A stretch of 64,000 nt of DNA. Origin: Acinetobacter larvae. GTDB taxonomy: Bacteria; Pseudomonadota; Gammaproteobacteria; Pseudomonadales; Moraxellaceae. Made by a program: the position numbers and the translations under genes. Below the pieces are notes generated by a model. The model worked only from the letters and a program-made list of their open reading frames with translations, did no database searches and was not told the DNA's origin. Positions 1-9,869 of this stretch are shown piece by piece. Location of the stretch: contig NZ_CP016895.1 of NCBI RefSeq assembly GCF_001704115.1, forward strand, positions 930,001-994,000. The letters run 5' to 3'. Position 1 is the first letter of the stretch. Every line of letters begins with the position of its first letter.

Positions 1-89
1 TATCATTTAATTCTCTGCATTCTGATAAGAATGCGTTGAATTGAAATATATATAGCCGATTCCTTAAGCTGTTTACTCCTATCAGCGCT

Positions 90-117
90 AAAGTGTACTT
101 GGCAGTACACTTTTTTT
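90..117 (+). terminator. Intrinsic terminator of a plus-strand gene left of the window
   Basis: A 10-bp perfect stem (90-99 with 104-113, loop TGGC) is followed by a run of T on the plus strand. No complete gene precedes it inside the window, so it most likely ends a transcript that enters from the left. Two frames stay open only to about positions 39 and 44, which could be the tail of that gene, but this cannot be decided here. Confidence 0.75.
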
Positions 118-237
118 CAAGTCTAAGAATTGCATGTTTTTTGAGAAAGATATGCAATTTTTTCTCAAAAAATTCTAGAAAAAATTGACAATATTGTCAT
201 GATCTGAGCAGCAGTTTATAAGAGCGCTGCATCTGCG

Positions 238-2286
238 TTATTGATGTGTTTTACTGTGGTTTTGCTCGACCTCTTGTAAATCTATAGGGGCTTTAGGCGG
301 CCAGAAAAAATCTAAAGGGCGTGTGAAGAAATGGGTCATGACCAATTTGGCCAGAGGCTTCCATTGTTCAAAACGCACACGACGTGCTCTTAAAGCCACC
401 ACAATGGTCAAAGAAAAGCTGACAAATAAGTTGGTTATCCCGATTAAAATCACACCAAGAATAGAAACAAAGATCAGACCGATATCAGCTGAGCTGGTGC
501 ATAACAGCCCTTGTATTAAGTTGGCTGAGGCAAAGGCAATATGGCGAATATCCAGCGGCAAACCGAAGATAAACCCAATAGTACCCATACTGCCAAGCAT
601 GATACCAAACAAGAAATTACCCGCGAGTGCACCTAAATTGCGCTCAATATAATGTGAGAACTTTTCTAAACGTTCAGTTTTCATTATACCTTGCAGCTTG
701 GGATGCGCTCTGAGACGTGGGCCAATCTTGCGGTAAATGGCTAAGTTATCAAAATAACCTGCGATTAATCCTGACAGAAATAAACAGACACCGGCAATGG
801 CAGCGTGCGGTACAGCCAAAGAGGTAAAGGGATTCAGGCTGTCGAGTAGGCTGTCTGCCTTATGATGGTTGAGCAAGGCTTCACCCATTGCGTATTGCCA
901 TAACCATGTAATCAGTGCGGCGGTTGGAATCGCAATAGATATATTGCCTAAAATAGCGACAAACTGGGTGCGGATAATATTGATAATTAGACTTGCTAGT
1001 TCGGCAATCTGTGCGGTTTTAGAGCCTTTACGCTGTTGGACCGTGGCTGCCAATGCGGCGGCCGTCATGGCGGGCTGCTTGGTGGCCACAGTAAAATGCA
1101 GTACATGGATTAGCATAAAACCGAATGAATAGTTCATGCTAAAAATAAAGGCTTGCATTAAGGGGGCGAGTGTTAAGCGCGCAGCTAATATTTTTAAGGT
1201 TGCCATGGTGGCAATAATGCCACCAGCACCGGCGGCAGCTTTATACATGCCTAAAAAGCCTTTTTTGTCACTACTGACATAATGCTCGCCAGTTTTACTT
1301 GCATTTTCTGTGACTTGTAAGGCGATTAATTCACTATTGGTAACCAGCAAAGAACGTACACTATTTTCGCTTTGATGTGCGGCGACCAAGTCGGTCAATA
1401 GCTCACCCATGCTGGTATAGCGTAGCTCATCGGTTGCGACCAAGATATTGAGCAATAACTCAATGCGATCTAAACATTGCTCAAGCACAGAGAGCAAATA
1501 AGTCAGACTAATGCTGACCCCAATACGTTTGGTGGCACGGCGTATTTTGAGTAGCACATCACGACACTGCTCGATCATAACCAGTGCTTGAGAGGCATCG
1601 GGAATAGGAACGACAGTATCTTGGTCTGCAATCGAGTGTTGTTGTTTGTATTGTTCAATAAATTCTACGATTTCACGGTTTTGTACCAAGAAAGGCGATT
1701 CATATTCGCTAAGTTCGGGTTGCGCATTGATAAACTCAGGATATAAGCCAATACCGCTAATCCGATAAGACAATACGGTAATGGCTTTAATCATTTCCGC
1801 TTCAATGCGTTCAATATCTGCCAAGTTGTGCGGTAAGTGACCAAATAATTGAAAGAGTTGTATCCAGTTTTGATCTTGAATATTTTCCAACCAATAACGG
1901 TCACTGCGTAAATGAAATACTTGGCTAATGAGATCGGAAAGTTCGGTGTTATTCCGTAATGGTGGTAGAAAGTGAGCGCCTATACGTTGACTGAGCTGAT
2001 TCCAAAAACCATCGAGAGATAAAATACCGCTATCTGCATATAAACCACTTTGCTTATAGCTATTCAGTAGTCGAAGAATATAGTGTTGTAAGGTGTATAT
2101 TGCGTTGGGTGTGCTGATGAGAGATTGAATAAAGTCTTGAAAAGTTTCGTTAATTTCTGAAGTGTTTTGGGTATCTTTGGGGCGTATCCGTTGCACCAGA
2201 TCAATCAAAATACTGGCATCGGGCGCAGCTTGGTGATCAAGCTGCGCTTGCATTTGGACAAAAATATCTTGTAAGTAAATATGCAT
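238..2286 (-). CDS. Gcr-type multi-pass membrane protein (annotated in databases as site-specific recombinase)
   Basis: The 682-residue protein matches my recollection of the Gcr / SpecificRecomb family. The first roughly 340 residues are soluble and helix-rich. The C-terminal half holds several hydrophobic stretches (about 355-400, 445-470, 495-515, 555-580 and 605-640), which makes it an integral membrane protein. No tyrosine- or serine-recombinase catalytic motif is visible, so the family name is probably misleading and the function is unknown. It lies 6 bp downstream of ispB on the same strand, so the two are probably co-transcribed. The start ATG at 2286 gives an N-terminus without a signal peptide. 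Confidence 0.75.
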   Translation of the reverse strand: MHIYLQDIFVQMQAQLDHQAAPDASILIDLVQRIRPKDTQNTSEINETFQDFIQSLISTPNAIYTLQHYILRLLNSYKQSGLYADSGILSLDGFWNQLSQRIGAHFLPPLRNNTELSDLISQVFHLRSDRYWLENIQDQNWIQLFQLFGHLPHNLADIERIEAEMIKAITVLSYRISGIGLYPEFINAQPELSEYESPFLVQNREIVEFIEQYKQQHSIADQDTVVPIPDASQALVMIEQCRDVLLKIRRATKRIGVSISLTYLLSVLEQCLDRIELLLNILVATDELRYTSMGELLTDLVAAHQSENSVRSLLVTNSELIALQVTENASKTGEHYVSSDKKGFLGMYKAAAGAGGIIATMATLKILAARLTLAPLMQAFIFSMNYSFGFMLIHVLHFTVATKQPAMTAAALAATVQQRKGSKTAQIAELASLIINIIRTQFVAILGNISIAIPTAALITWLWQYAMGEALLNHHKADSLLDSLNPFTSLAVPHAAIAGVCLFLSGLIAGYFDNLAIYRKIGPRLRAHPKLQGIMKTERLEKFSHYIERNLGALAGNFLFGIMLGSMGTIGFIFGLPLDIRHIAFASANLIQGLLCTSSADIGLIFVSILGVILIGITNLFVSFSLTIVVALRARRVRFEQWKPLAKLVMTHFFTRPLDFFWPPKAPIDLQEVEQNHSKTHQ

Positions 2287-2292
2287 AAGCCT

Positions 2293-3270
2293 TTATTGAA
2301 TACGGTGTAGCGCCATTTGCGCAAGTTGTTTTAATGATTCTCGATACTGACTAAAAGGTAGTTGTTCTAAGGCATTTAAAGCTAGGTGGGTTTCTTCATG
2401 TGCGCGTTGACGACAATAGTCAAGAGCACCTGAGTTTTGCACAATGTCAATCACCTGATTGAGTTCACTCACACCACCAGTGGCAATGCTACGGCGAATG
2501 ATGTCATGCTGACTACCTTGCGTAAGTTGTAATGCTGAGATTAAAGGTAAAGTGGGTTTGCCTTCCATTAAATCATCACCAATATTTTTACCTAATGTTT
2601 CGGCATTCGAGGTGTAATCTAAAATATCATCAATAATTTGAAATGCATTACCAAAGTGTCCTGCAAACTGACGAAGTGGCAGGCGATATTGTTCCTGACC
2701 TGCCAAAATTGCAGCACCTTCAGTGGCTAACTCAAATAACCGTGAGGTTTTGCCATGAATAATATCTAGATAAGTGGCTTCACTGGTATCGGGTTGATGC
2801 TGCGCTTGCAGTTGCAGGACTTCACCTTCCGCAATTTCACAGGTACCGGTAGAAAAGTCTTTCAATAACGTCATGCTATTGAGATCAACCAATAGATCAA
2901 AGGCACGTGATATGAGAAAGTCACCGACCAAAACCGCGGTCTGGTTATTCCAGGTGGCATTGGCAGTAGGCTTGCCACGGCGTAAGCCAGACTCATCAAC
3001 CACATCATCATGAACCAAAGTTGCTGTATGTAGCATCTCAATAATGGCTGCTAATTTTTGCGCTTGTTGCATGTCTGCTAAACCGCAAGCACGTGCAGCC
3101 AATAAACACATGATGGGACGCATGCGTTTACCGCCTGCCTCGACCACATGTTTGCTCACGGCCATCACCAAGGCAACTTTAGAATTGATCCCCTCATTGA
3201 TGAGTTTGTCCATCTCCGTAAAGTCTGTAGCAACAGGCGCAAGAATATCTTGCTGAAAATCGATGGCCAT
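2293..3270 (-). CDS. ispB: Octaprenyl diphosphate synthase IspB
   Basis: Makes the long polyprenyl diphosphate used for the ubiquinone side chain by adding isopentenyl diphosphate units to an allylic primer. The 325-residue protein has both aspartate-rich motifs of trans-prenyltransferases: DDVVD at residues 88-92 and DDILDY near residue 215. The GGKRMRP substrate-binding segment is near residue 46. Length agrees with E. coli IspB (323). It is transcribed away from rplU-rpmA, the common proteobacterial arrangement. The next gene on its strand is the Gcr-like membrane protein. Confidence 0.95.
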   Translation of the reverse strand: MAIDFQQDILAPVATDFTEMDKLINEGINSKVALVMAVSKHVVEAGGKRMRPIMCLLAARACGLADMQQAQKLAAIIEMLHTATLVHDDVVDESGLRRGKPTANATWNNQTAVLVGDFLISRAFDLLVDLNSMTLLKDFSTGTCEIAEGEVLQLQAQHQPDTSEATYLDIIHGKTSRLFELATEGAAILAGQEQYRLPLRQFAGHFGNAFQIIDDILDYTSNAETLGKNIGDDLMEGKPTLPLISALQLTQGSQHDIIRRSIATGGVSELNQVIDIVQNSGALDYCRQRAHEETHLALNALEQLPFSQYRESLKQLAQMALHRIQ

Positions 3271-3608
3271 GTGTAGAGCATCCTCTTATTGAATCAGTCG
3301 GTCAGCTCAGGCTAGATCAACCGTTCTTTGCAATATGAAAGTAGTGATGGATATACGCGAAAAGTAAATATAAAATGATAGAAAAATAAACAAGTCGATG
3401 CAAATAGGCAACTGCGTATTGGCATAATCACCGCATAATCGGGCTATATAGTAGCGCCTTAAATAAAAATATCTATTTCGCAATGCTGTTTATTTGATCA
3501 GTTCGCTGTAAAATATACGAAAAAAATTATAACTGTGAAATGTACGGGTGTTATTACAAGGGATTTGATGGAAAAAGCTTGTCCTTTGAGCAATTATCCC
3601 TTAAAATC
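3271..3608. other. Divergent intergenic region ispB / rplU
   Basis: AT-rich DNA carrying the promoters of two divergent transcripts. An open frame continues upstream of rplU as far as 3535, in frame with L21, but it has no family support and is probably fortuitous. I see no clear consensus promoter or other gene here. Confidence 0.5.
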
Positions 3609-3690
3609 CTTGCCCTTGTATAACCCCAGTGGCGTACGTTTTAAGATCAGTATCTTCCTTTACTGGCACGACGACACGGGCAAGTTGGAG
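3609..3690 (+). promoter_or_regulatory. Foldable 5' leader adjoining the rplU ribosome binding site
   Basis: Three nested complementary arms lie directly before L21: CTTGCCC (3609-3615) with GGGCAAG (3678-3684), CCAGT (3626-3630) with ACTGG (3662-3666), and the hairpin AAGAT-cagt-ATCTT (3643-3656). The outer stem ends at the nucleotide before the TTGGAG Shine-Dalgarno (3685-3690). Ribosomal-protein operons are often autoregulated through such leaders. That role is inference here. Confidence 0.45.
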
Positions 3691-3696
3691 TACATT

Positions 3697-4008
3697 ATGT
3701 ACGCAGTAATCCAAAGCGGTGGTAAACAGCACCGTGTAGTAGAGGGTGAAACCCTTAAAGTTGAATTATTGAAAGCTGAAACCGGTTCAACCATTACATT
3801 TGATGATGTATTGATGCTTGTAAACGGTGACAACGTTCAAATCGGTGCTCCAGTTGTAGCTGGCGCGAAAGTAACTGCAGAAGTGGTTAGCCATGGTCGT
3901 CACGACAAAATCCGCATTATCAAAATGCGTCGTCGTAAGCACTACCGTAAACAACAAGGTCACCGTCAATGGTTTACCGAGTTGAAAATTACTGGTATTT
4001 CAGGTTAA
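3697..4008 (+). CDS. rplU: 50S ribosomal protein L21
   Basis: A 103-residue protein with the typical L21 start [14 protein letters not shown] and the basic C-terminal segment [16 protein letters not shown] that contacts 23S rRNA. The frame is open further upstream, but L21 begins at this ATG. A TTGGAG Shine-Dalgarno lies 6 bp before it, and the length equals E. coli L21 (103). rpmA follows 18 bp downstream with its own GAGGAG site, giving the conserved rplU-rpmA operon. Confidence 0.98.
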   Translation: MYAVIQSGGKQHRVVEGETLKVELLKAETGSTITFDDVLMLVNGDNVQIGAPVVAGAKVTAEVVSHGRHDKIRIIKMRRRKHYRKQQGHRQWFTELKITGISG

Positions 4009-4026
4009 TCACGAGGAGTAAGAGAC

Positions 4027-4284
4027 ATGGCTCACAAGAAAGCCGGTGGTTCGACACGTAACGGTCGTGATTCAAACCCAAAAATGCTAGGCGTTAAAAT
4101 CTATGGCGGTCAAGCTGTTACTGCAGGTAACATCATTGTTCGTCAACGCGGTACAGAATTCCATGCTGGTGCAAACGTAGGTATGGGCCGTGACCATACT
4201 TTATTTGCAACGGCTGATGGCGTTGTGAAATTTGAAGTGAAGGGTCAGTTTGGCCGTCGCTATGTGACTGTAGAAACTGCATAA
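4027..4284 (+). CDS. rpmA: 50S ribosomal protein L27
   Basis: An 85-residue L27 beginning [19 protein letters not shown]. The flexible N-terminus of this family reaches toward the peptidyl-transferase centre. Here the alanine directly follows the initiator methionine, so there is no Firmicutes-type cleaved extension. Length matches E. coli (85). It is the last gene of the rplU-rpmA operon and is followed 16 bp later by a strong intrinsic terminator. Confidence 0.98.
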   Translation: MAHKKAGGSTRNGRDSNPKMLGVKIYGGQAVTAGNIIVRQRGTEFHAGANVGMGRDHTLFATADGVVKFEVKGQFGRRYVTVETA

Positions 4285-4300
4285 GTTTAGACTGTCTCAG

Positions 4301-4332
4301 AAAAACCCACCAATTTTGTGTGGGTTTTTTTT
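4301..4332 (+). terminator. Intrinsic terminator of rplU-rpmA
   Basis: A 10-bp perfect stem (AAAAACCCAC at 4301-4310 with its complement at 4320-4329) is followed by a T-run. It starts 16 bp after the rpmA stop codon. Confidence 0.9.
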
Positions 4333-4575
4333 ATGGCTATTTGCGTTGCAAAGCCGCATGGATGAAGGCTTTACAGTGTGGGGCGCTTAAGTTGTGTGTT
4401 TCGTGAGCAAAAAAATGCAAGATGTGCCATGATAATGGAGCAATGACAACATAATTTAGCTATAACAAGACAAATCTGCTTATTTTCTCAATGATTAGCC
4501 GTTATATTACTTTTAAGCTTACGGATGTGTCGCAGAGGTTAGGGCGATATTTTTTAATATTTAAGGTGATCCATC

Positions 4576-5268
4576 ATGAAAAAACTTCAAACTATGTTCG
4601 CTGTGCTGATGATGAGTGGTGCTGTGTTGGCACCTGTGGTTGCAACGACAGCCTTTGCTGCCACAGCGGCATCGGAGCAACAAGCCACGCAAAGTTTGGT
4701 GCAACAATTGAGTGGCATTAAAAGTTTAACGGCTCAGTTTGAACAAACAACCAAGATTACCAATCCCAAAGTAGTACAAGGCAACAAAGGTTTATCGGCA
4801 CAACATATGAATCAAACTTTTAAGGGAGAGATGAAAGTTGAACGCCCCGGAAAGTTCTATTGGCAAACCCATAGCCCATCGAAACAAACCATTGTGACCT
4901 CTGGTAAAACAGTATGGATTTATGATCCAGACTTACAACAAGCAGTCCGTCAGAGTTTGGATGAGCAGGTCTCCAATACCCCAGCATTGCTATTGTCTGG
5001 CAATACCAGTCAGATTATGCAAGCTTATCGTGTGACACAGCCAGATCAATCGAAATTGTATTACACGTTACTGCCACGTAATAAAGAAGGTGCTTTCCAG
5101 AGCTTGACCATTAGCTTTGCCAATAAATCACCCAGTTTAATGATTTTACAAGACTCCTTAGGTCAAACGACTTATATTCGTTTTAGCCAAGTCAAACTGA
5201 ACCCCAGTATTGCCAGCAGTGTATTTGACTTTACGCCGCCTAAAGGCACAGATGTAATTGATCAATAG
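4576..5268 (+). CDS. lolA: Outer-membrane lipoprotein chaperone LolA
   Basis: Periplasmic carrier that takes lipoproteins released by LolCDE and hands them to LolB at the outer membrane. The 230-residue precursor has a Sec signal peptide (KK at positions 2-3, hydrophobic core 6-25, AFA cleavage site near residue 28). The mature part carries LolA-type features such as LTAQFEQTT near 50 and PGKFYWQTHSPSKQ near 95. The start is supported by AAGGTGA 7 bp upstream. It is followed by its own terminator, so it appears to be monocistronic. Confidence 0.92.
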   Translation: MKKLQTMFAVLMMSGAVLAPVVATTAFAATAASEQQATQSLVQQLSGIKSLTAQFEQTTKITNPKVVQGNKGLSAQHMNQTFKGEMKVERPGKFYWQTHSPSKQTIVTSGKTVWIYDPDLQQAVRQSLDEQVSNTPALLLSGNTSQIMQAYRVTQPDQSKLYYTLLPRNKEGAFQSLTISFANKSPSLMILQDSLGQTTYIRFSQVKLNPSIASSVFDFTPPKGTDVIDQ

Positions 5269-5290
5269 CACAATTGCTTAACTTATTGCA

Positions 5291-5314
5291 GCAACCTACG
5301 GGTTGCTTTTTTAT
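5291..5314 (+). terminator. Intrinsic terminator of lolA
   Basis: GCAACC (5291-5296) pairs with GGTTGC (5301-5306) around a TACG tetraloop and is followed by six T. It lies 22 bp after lolA. Confidence 0.85.
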
Positions 5315-5492
5315 TATTGAGCAAAACGGTGTCAGCGGATAGACAGGGCAAAACCACTTCTTGAGCGTTGTCAGGGTTGGATGTTTAATTTTAGCGCGTT
5401 CTATAGGGTTATCAGATACATATTGATGTTTTAATTGGGTATTGAGCTTTGTATAGTGAACAAGATCAATTGAAAGCACTCAGGTAAAAGAG

Positions 5493-6347
5493 ATGATACA
5501 ACGAATGAAACGGTCCGCTCCTTGGGTTCTTAGTCTTTGTGTGGCAACGCTGATGCTGGGGGCATGTCAGGAAAAACCCGAAACGCAAGTGAATCAACAA
5601 CAGGCTACCCAGTCGCAAGATGTACAGTTGATTCAAAGTCAAAATGAAAAAATAGCAGATGCCAAAGCACAATTTTGCGATGAAGATGGGTGTACCCTCT
5701 ATGATTTACAAACGGTAAAAACCAATCTGCCGTGGCTGAATGACTACTTTAAACAACGTTTTCATAAAGATTTGCCCGATGCCTTTACTGAAGCCAATAC
5801 AGTAAAAACAGGACAGCAGAAAGCATCGGCTGCGTTAAGCCAAAGTCGGATGTGGGTGCGTTATGTTGGGCAAAATCAAAAATTGGCAACCTTTGTGATT
5901 CAAACCTATCTCTATGGCGCAGGTGCGGCACATGGAATGTCTCATCAAGAGTATGTAAATTTTGATTTAAGCAGTCAGCAGCGCTTAAGTTTGGATGACA
6001 TTATTCTGCCAGGGCGTAGCCAGCAATTGTTAAAACAATTGTACGATGCCAATAGCATCTGGTTGCAAGCGCATCAGATTAGTCCGGAAAAACTTGAACT
6101 CAGTGATAATTTTTACTATGGCGCCAATGGCATCGTTTTTGTTTATCCATTATATGAGTTGGCATCTTATGCTGAAGGGATGAGTGAATTAACCTTGCCC
6201 TATAGTCAAGCACAAGCTTTGATGAAGAAGCAGTATTTACCGACATTACCGACATATTTAAGTGATGAGCAATTGATCAGTGCTGCAGCAGAATCGCCAA
6301 CAGCAGCCAGTGCAGTGAGCGCATCGACAGCTGTGGTTGAAAAATAG
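5493..6347 (+). CDS. Predicted lipoprotein of the DUF3298/RsiV-like group
   Basis: A 284-residue exported protein. The N-terminus has a lipoprotein signal with lipobox LGAC and acylated cysteine at residue 25, followed by a Q-rich linker. The central part, including GAGAAHGMSHQEYVNFDLSS, resembles the DUF3298 domain found in RsiV-like and peptidoglycan-associated proteins. The C-terminus is alanine/serine-rich and low-complexity. Residue +2 after the cysteine is Q then E, not D, so outer-membrane sorting is expected. It stands alone between lolA and serS. Specific function unknown. Confidence 0.7.
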   Translation: MIQRMKRSAPWVLSLCVATLMLGACQEKPETQVNQQQATQSQDVQLIQSQNEKIADAKAQFCDEDGCTLYDLQTVKTNLPWLNDYFKQRFHKDLPDAFTEANTVKTGQQKASAALSQSRMWVRYVGQNQKLATFVIQTYLYGAGAAHGMSHQEYVNFDLSSQQRLSLDDIILPGRSQQLLKQLYDANSIWLQAHQISPEKLELSDNFYYGANGIVFVYPLYELASYAEGMSELTLPYSQAQALMKKQYLPTLPTYLSDEQLISAAAESPTAASAVSASTAVVEK

Positions 6348-6430
6348 TCTCTAGACGATGTGCTGGTGTAGGCGCAATGCAGATCACTGTATTTTTTATG
6401 GTGAAGCGCTTACACTATAGCGAGTTTTAA

Positions 6431-7720
<1,290 letters not shown>

Positions 7721-7735
7721 TTTGTCATTTTGCAG

Positions 7736-7771
7736 CGCTATGCTTTAAGCACTTAAAGCATAGCGGTTTTA
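7736..7771 (+). terminator. Probable terminator between serS and cysG
   Basis: A 14-bp perfect inverted repeat (7736-7749 with 7752-7765) is followed by GTTTTAGCTTTTAT, a broken U-tract. Some read-through into cysG is possible. Confidence 0.65.
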
Positions 7772-7817
7772 GCTTTTATACTGTTTTCTAGCATGTCTGA
7801 TTAGGTCGAAACACAGC

Positions 7818-9215
7818 GTGGATATCTTTCCCATTTCTTTAAAACTGCAACAACAACGCTGTTTGTTGGTCGGCGGTGGTCGTATTGCTTATCGTAAAGC
7901 CCAGCTGTTACAACGTGCGGGTGCCATCATTGATGTTGTTGCGCCAAGCATAGAAGCTGACTTAGAGGCGATTGTTCATGCAACAGCAGGTCGATATTGG
8001 GCAACTGATTTTGCGACATATCAGCATACAGATGCGGTGCTAAAAGACTATCGTTTGGTGATTGCGGCGACCAATCAAGCACATGTAAACCAACAGGTGT
8101 TTCACGTGTGCGAGCAACACAAGATATTGGTCAATAGCGTGGATGATCCGCCACATTGTCGTTTTATGGTTCCAGCCATTGTCGACCGTTCCCCCTTGGT
8201 GATTTCTATTGCCAGTAATGGCAGCTCGCCGGTATTATCTCGGCAAATTCGCACCAAAATCGAAACAATTATTCCTCACGCGATGGGGAAATTAGCACAG
8301 TTTTCAGGTCAATGGCGTGCGCGGGTGAAACAAGCCATTGCAGCGCCGGAGCAACGTCGTATTTTTTGGGAAGAGCTCTATGCTGGCGTACTGCCAGAGT
8401 TGCTGCTACATGACAATCTACAGGCTGCTGAACAGACCATGCAACAGGCTTTGGCTGCTTGGCAACAGCCACAAGGTGAAGTTTATTTGGTTGGGGCGGG
8501 TCCCGGTGATCCCGAACTTTTGACCATCAAAGCTCTACGCCTTATGCAGCAAGCCGATGTGGTGATTTATGATCGCTTGGTGTCGGACCCGATTTTAGAT
8601 TTGTGTCGCCGTGATGCAGAAAAAATTTATGTGGGCAAGGCGCGCGCCAATCATACGCTACCACAAGAAAGTATTAACGATCTACTGGTTCACTATGCTC
8701 AGGCTGGAAAAAGAGTCTGTCGCCTCAAAGGCGGGGACCCCTTTATCTTTGGGCGTGGTGGCGAAGAAATTGAAGAACTCTTTGCTGCGGGGGTACGCTT
8801 TCAGGTTGTACCGGGTATCACTGCGGCATCTGGTTGTGCTGCCTATGCGGGTATTCCTTTAACGCATCGCGATTATGCCCAAAGTGTACGTTTTCTGACT
8901 GGACATTTAAAAGCTGGATCGCCCGAACTACCTTGGCATGAGCTGGTCTATGAGCATCAAACCTTGGTGCTGTATATGGGCTTGGTGGGTTTAGAAAAAA
9001 TTTGCCAGCAGTTGATCGCACATGGGCAACGTGCAGATATGCCTGTGGCTTTGATCTCTAAAGGCACCACGCCAGAGCAAAAAGTAGTGATTGGTAATCT
9101 GCATAACATTGTAGAAAAAGTTGCTGAACATCAAATACAAGCACCAACCTTAACCATTATTGGTGAAGTGGTACGTCTACATGAAAAACTGCAATGGCAA
9201 CCACGTGGTTGCTAA
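7818..9215 (+). CDS. cysG: Siroheme synthase CysG (methyltransferase, dehydrogenase, ferrochelatase)
   Basis: Trifunctional enzyme converting uroporphyrinogen III to siroheme, the cofactor of sulfite and nitrite reductases. Residues about 1-205 form the dehydrogenase/ferrochelatase half with the nucleotide-binding LLVGGGRIAYRKAQLL near 17. Residues about 215-460 form the SAM-dependent methyltransferase, with VGAGPGDPELLT near 224, RLKGGDPFIFGRGGEE near 300 and VPGITAASG near 332. It begins with GTG, and E. coli CysG starts at the same point of the alignment (MDHLPIF). Length 465 against 457 in E. coli. Functionally linked to the cys genes at the right end of the window. Confidence 0.96.
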   Translation: MDIFPISLKLQQQRCLLVGGGRIAYRKAQLLQRAGAIIDVVAPSIEADLEAIVHATAGRYWATDFATYQHTDAVLKDYRLVIAATNQAHVNQQVFHVCEQHKILVNSVDDPPHCRFMVPAIVDRSPLVISIASNGSSPVLSRQIRTKIETIIPHAMGKLAQFSGQWRARVKQAIAAPEQRRIFWEELYAGVLPELLLHDNLQAAEQTMQQALAAWQQPQGEVYLVGAGPGDPELLTIKALRLMQQADVVIYDRLVSDPILDLCRRDAEKIYVGKARANHTLPQESINDLLVHYAQAGKRVCRLKGGDPFIFGRGGEEIEELFAAGVRFQVVPGITAASGCAAYAGIPLTHRDYAQSVRFLTGHLKAGSPELPWHELVYEHQTLVLYMGLVGLEKICQQLIAHGQRADMPVALISKGTTPEQKVVIGNLHNIVEKVAEHQIQAPTLTIIGEVVRLHEKLQWQPRGC

Positions 9216-9315
9216 AATAGCCTAAGCTTAATTGCAAATCACGACCGCTTCAGTACGGTGCGCGTGTGATGGCAAGGTGTTTTAGGCTTCATCTGTCTGT
9301 AAGTTGAGAAAAATT

Positions 9316-9798
9316 GTGATCCATATTGTTTTATACGAGCCTGAAATTCCAAGTAATACGGGTAATATCATTCGGCTTTGTGCCAATACGGGGGCACAAT
9401 TACATCTCATCAAGCCCTTGGGCTTTGAGTTAGAGGACAAAAAACTGAAACGTGCAGGTCTGGACTATCATGAATGGGCGCGAATGCAAATCTGGGAACA
9501 GCTTGATGACTGTCTGGCGTACTTGGCAGAGCAAGGGGTAGATAATAATGCAATTTATCCTTTAACCACTAAGGGGACAGCGACGCCACCACATCAAAGT
9601 CAGTTAAATCGCCCTGTTGCTTTATTGATGGGACCTGAGACGCGTGGTTTGCCCGAAGCAGTACGTTTACGTTTTCCTGCAGCACATTGGATTTGTTTAC
9701 CCATGGCTGAACACTCTCGTAGTTTGAATCTTTCTAATGCCACCGCAGTGATTTTATATGAAGCTTGGCGACAACAAGATTTTAAAGCCTTGATTTAA
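9316..9798 (+). CDS. trmL: tRNA (cytidine/uridine-34 2'-O)-methyltransferase TrmL
   Basis: SPOUT-class enzyme that methylates the wobble ribose of tRNA-Leu isoacceptors. Diagnostic stretches are LYEPEIPSNTGNIIRLCANT at the N-terminus, GPETRGLPEAV in the middle, and SLNLSNATAVILYEAWRQ forming the trefoil knot that holds SAM. E. coli TrmL starts MLNIVLYEP, so GTG at 9316 (MIHIVLYEP) is preferred over the in-frame TTG at 9304. Neither has a strong Shine-Dalgarno. About 160 residues, normal for the family. Ends just before a bidirectional terminator. Confidence 0.93.
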   Translation: MIHIVLYEPEIPSNTGNIIRLCANTGAQLHLIKPLGFELEDKKLKRAGLDYHEWARMQIWEQLDDCLAYLAEQGVDNNAIYPLTTKGTATPPHQSQLNRPVALLMGPETRGLPEAVRLRFPAAHWICLPMAEHSRSLNLSNATAVILYEAWRQQDFKALI

Positions 9799-9816
9799 GC
9801 TGCAAGGGTGCAGCAT

Positions 9817-9849
9817 AAAAAAACAGGCGCTCAAAGCGCCTGTTTTTTT
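9817..9849. terminator. Bidirectional intrinsic terminator, trmL / puuP-like
   Basis: A perfect stem (AAAAAACAGGCGC ending at 9830 with its complement from 9836) has A- and T-runs on both sides, serving two convergent genes. Confidence 0.9.
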
Positions 9850-9869
9850 ATTGCCCTATGAGCATGGGT

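Noticed and set aside
3535..3696. In-frame extension of rplU by 54 codons
   Set aside because: L21 starts at 3697 by family length and Shine-Dalgarno, and the extension has no similarity to L21. The stretch is better explained as a leader.
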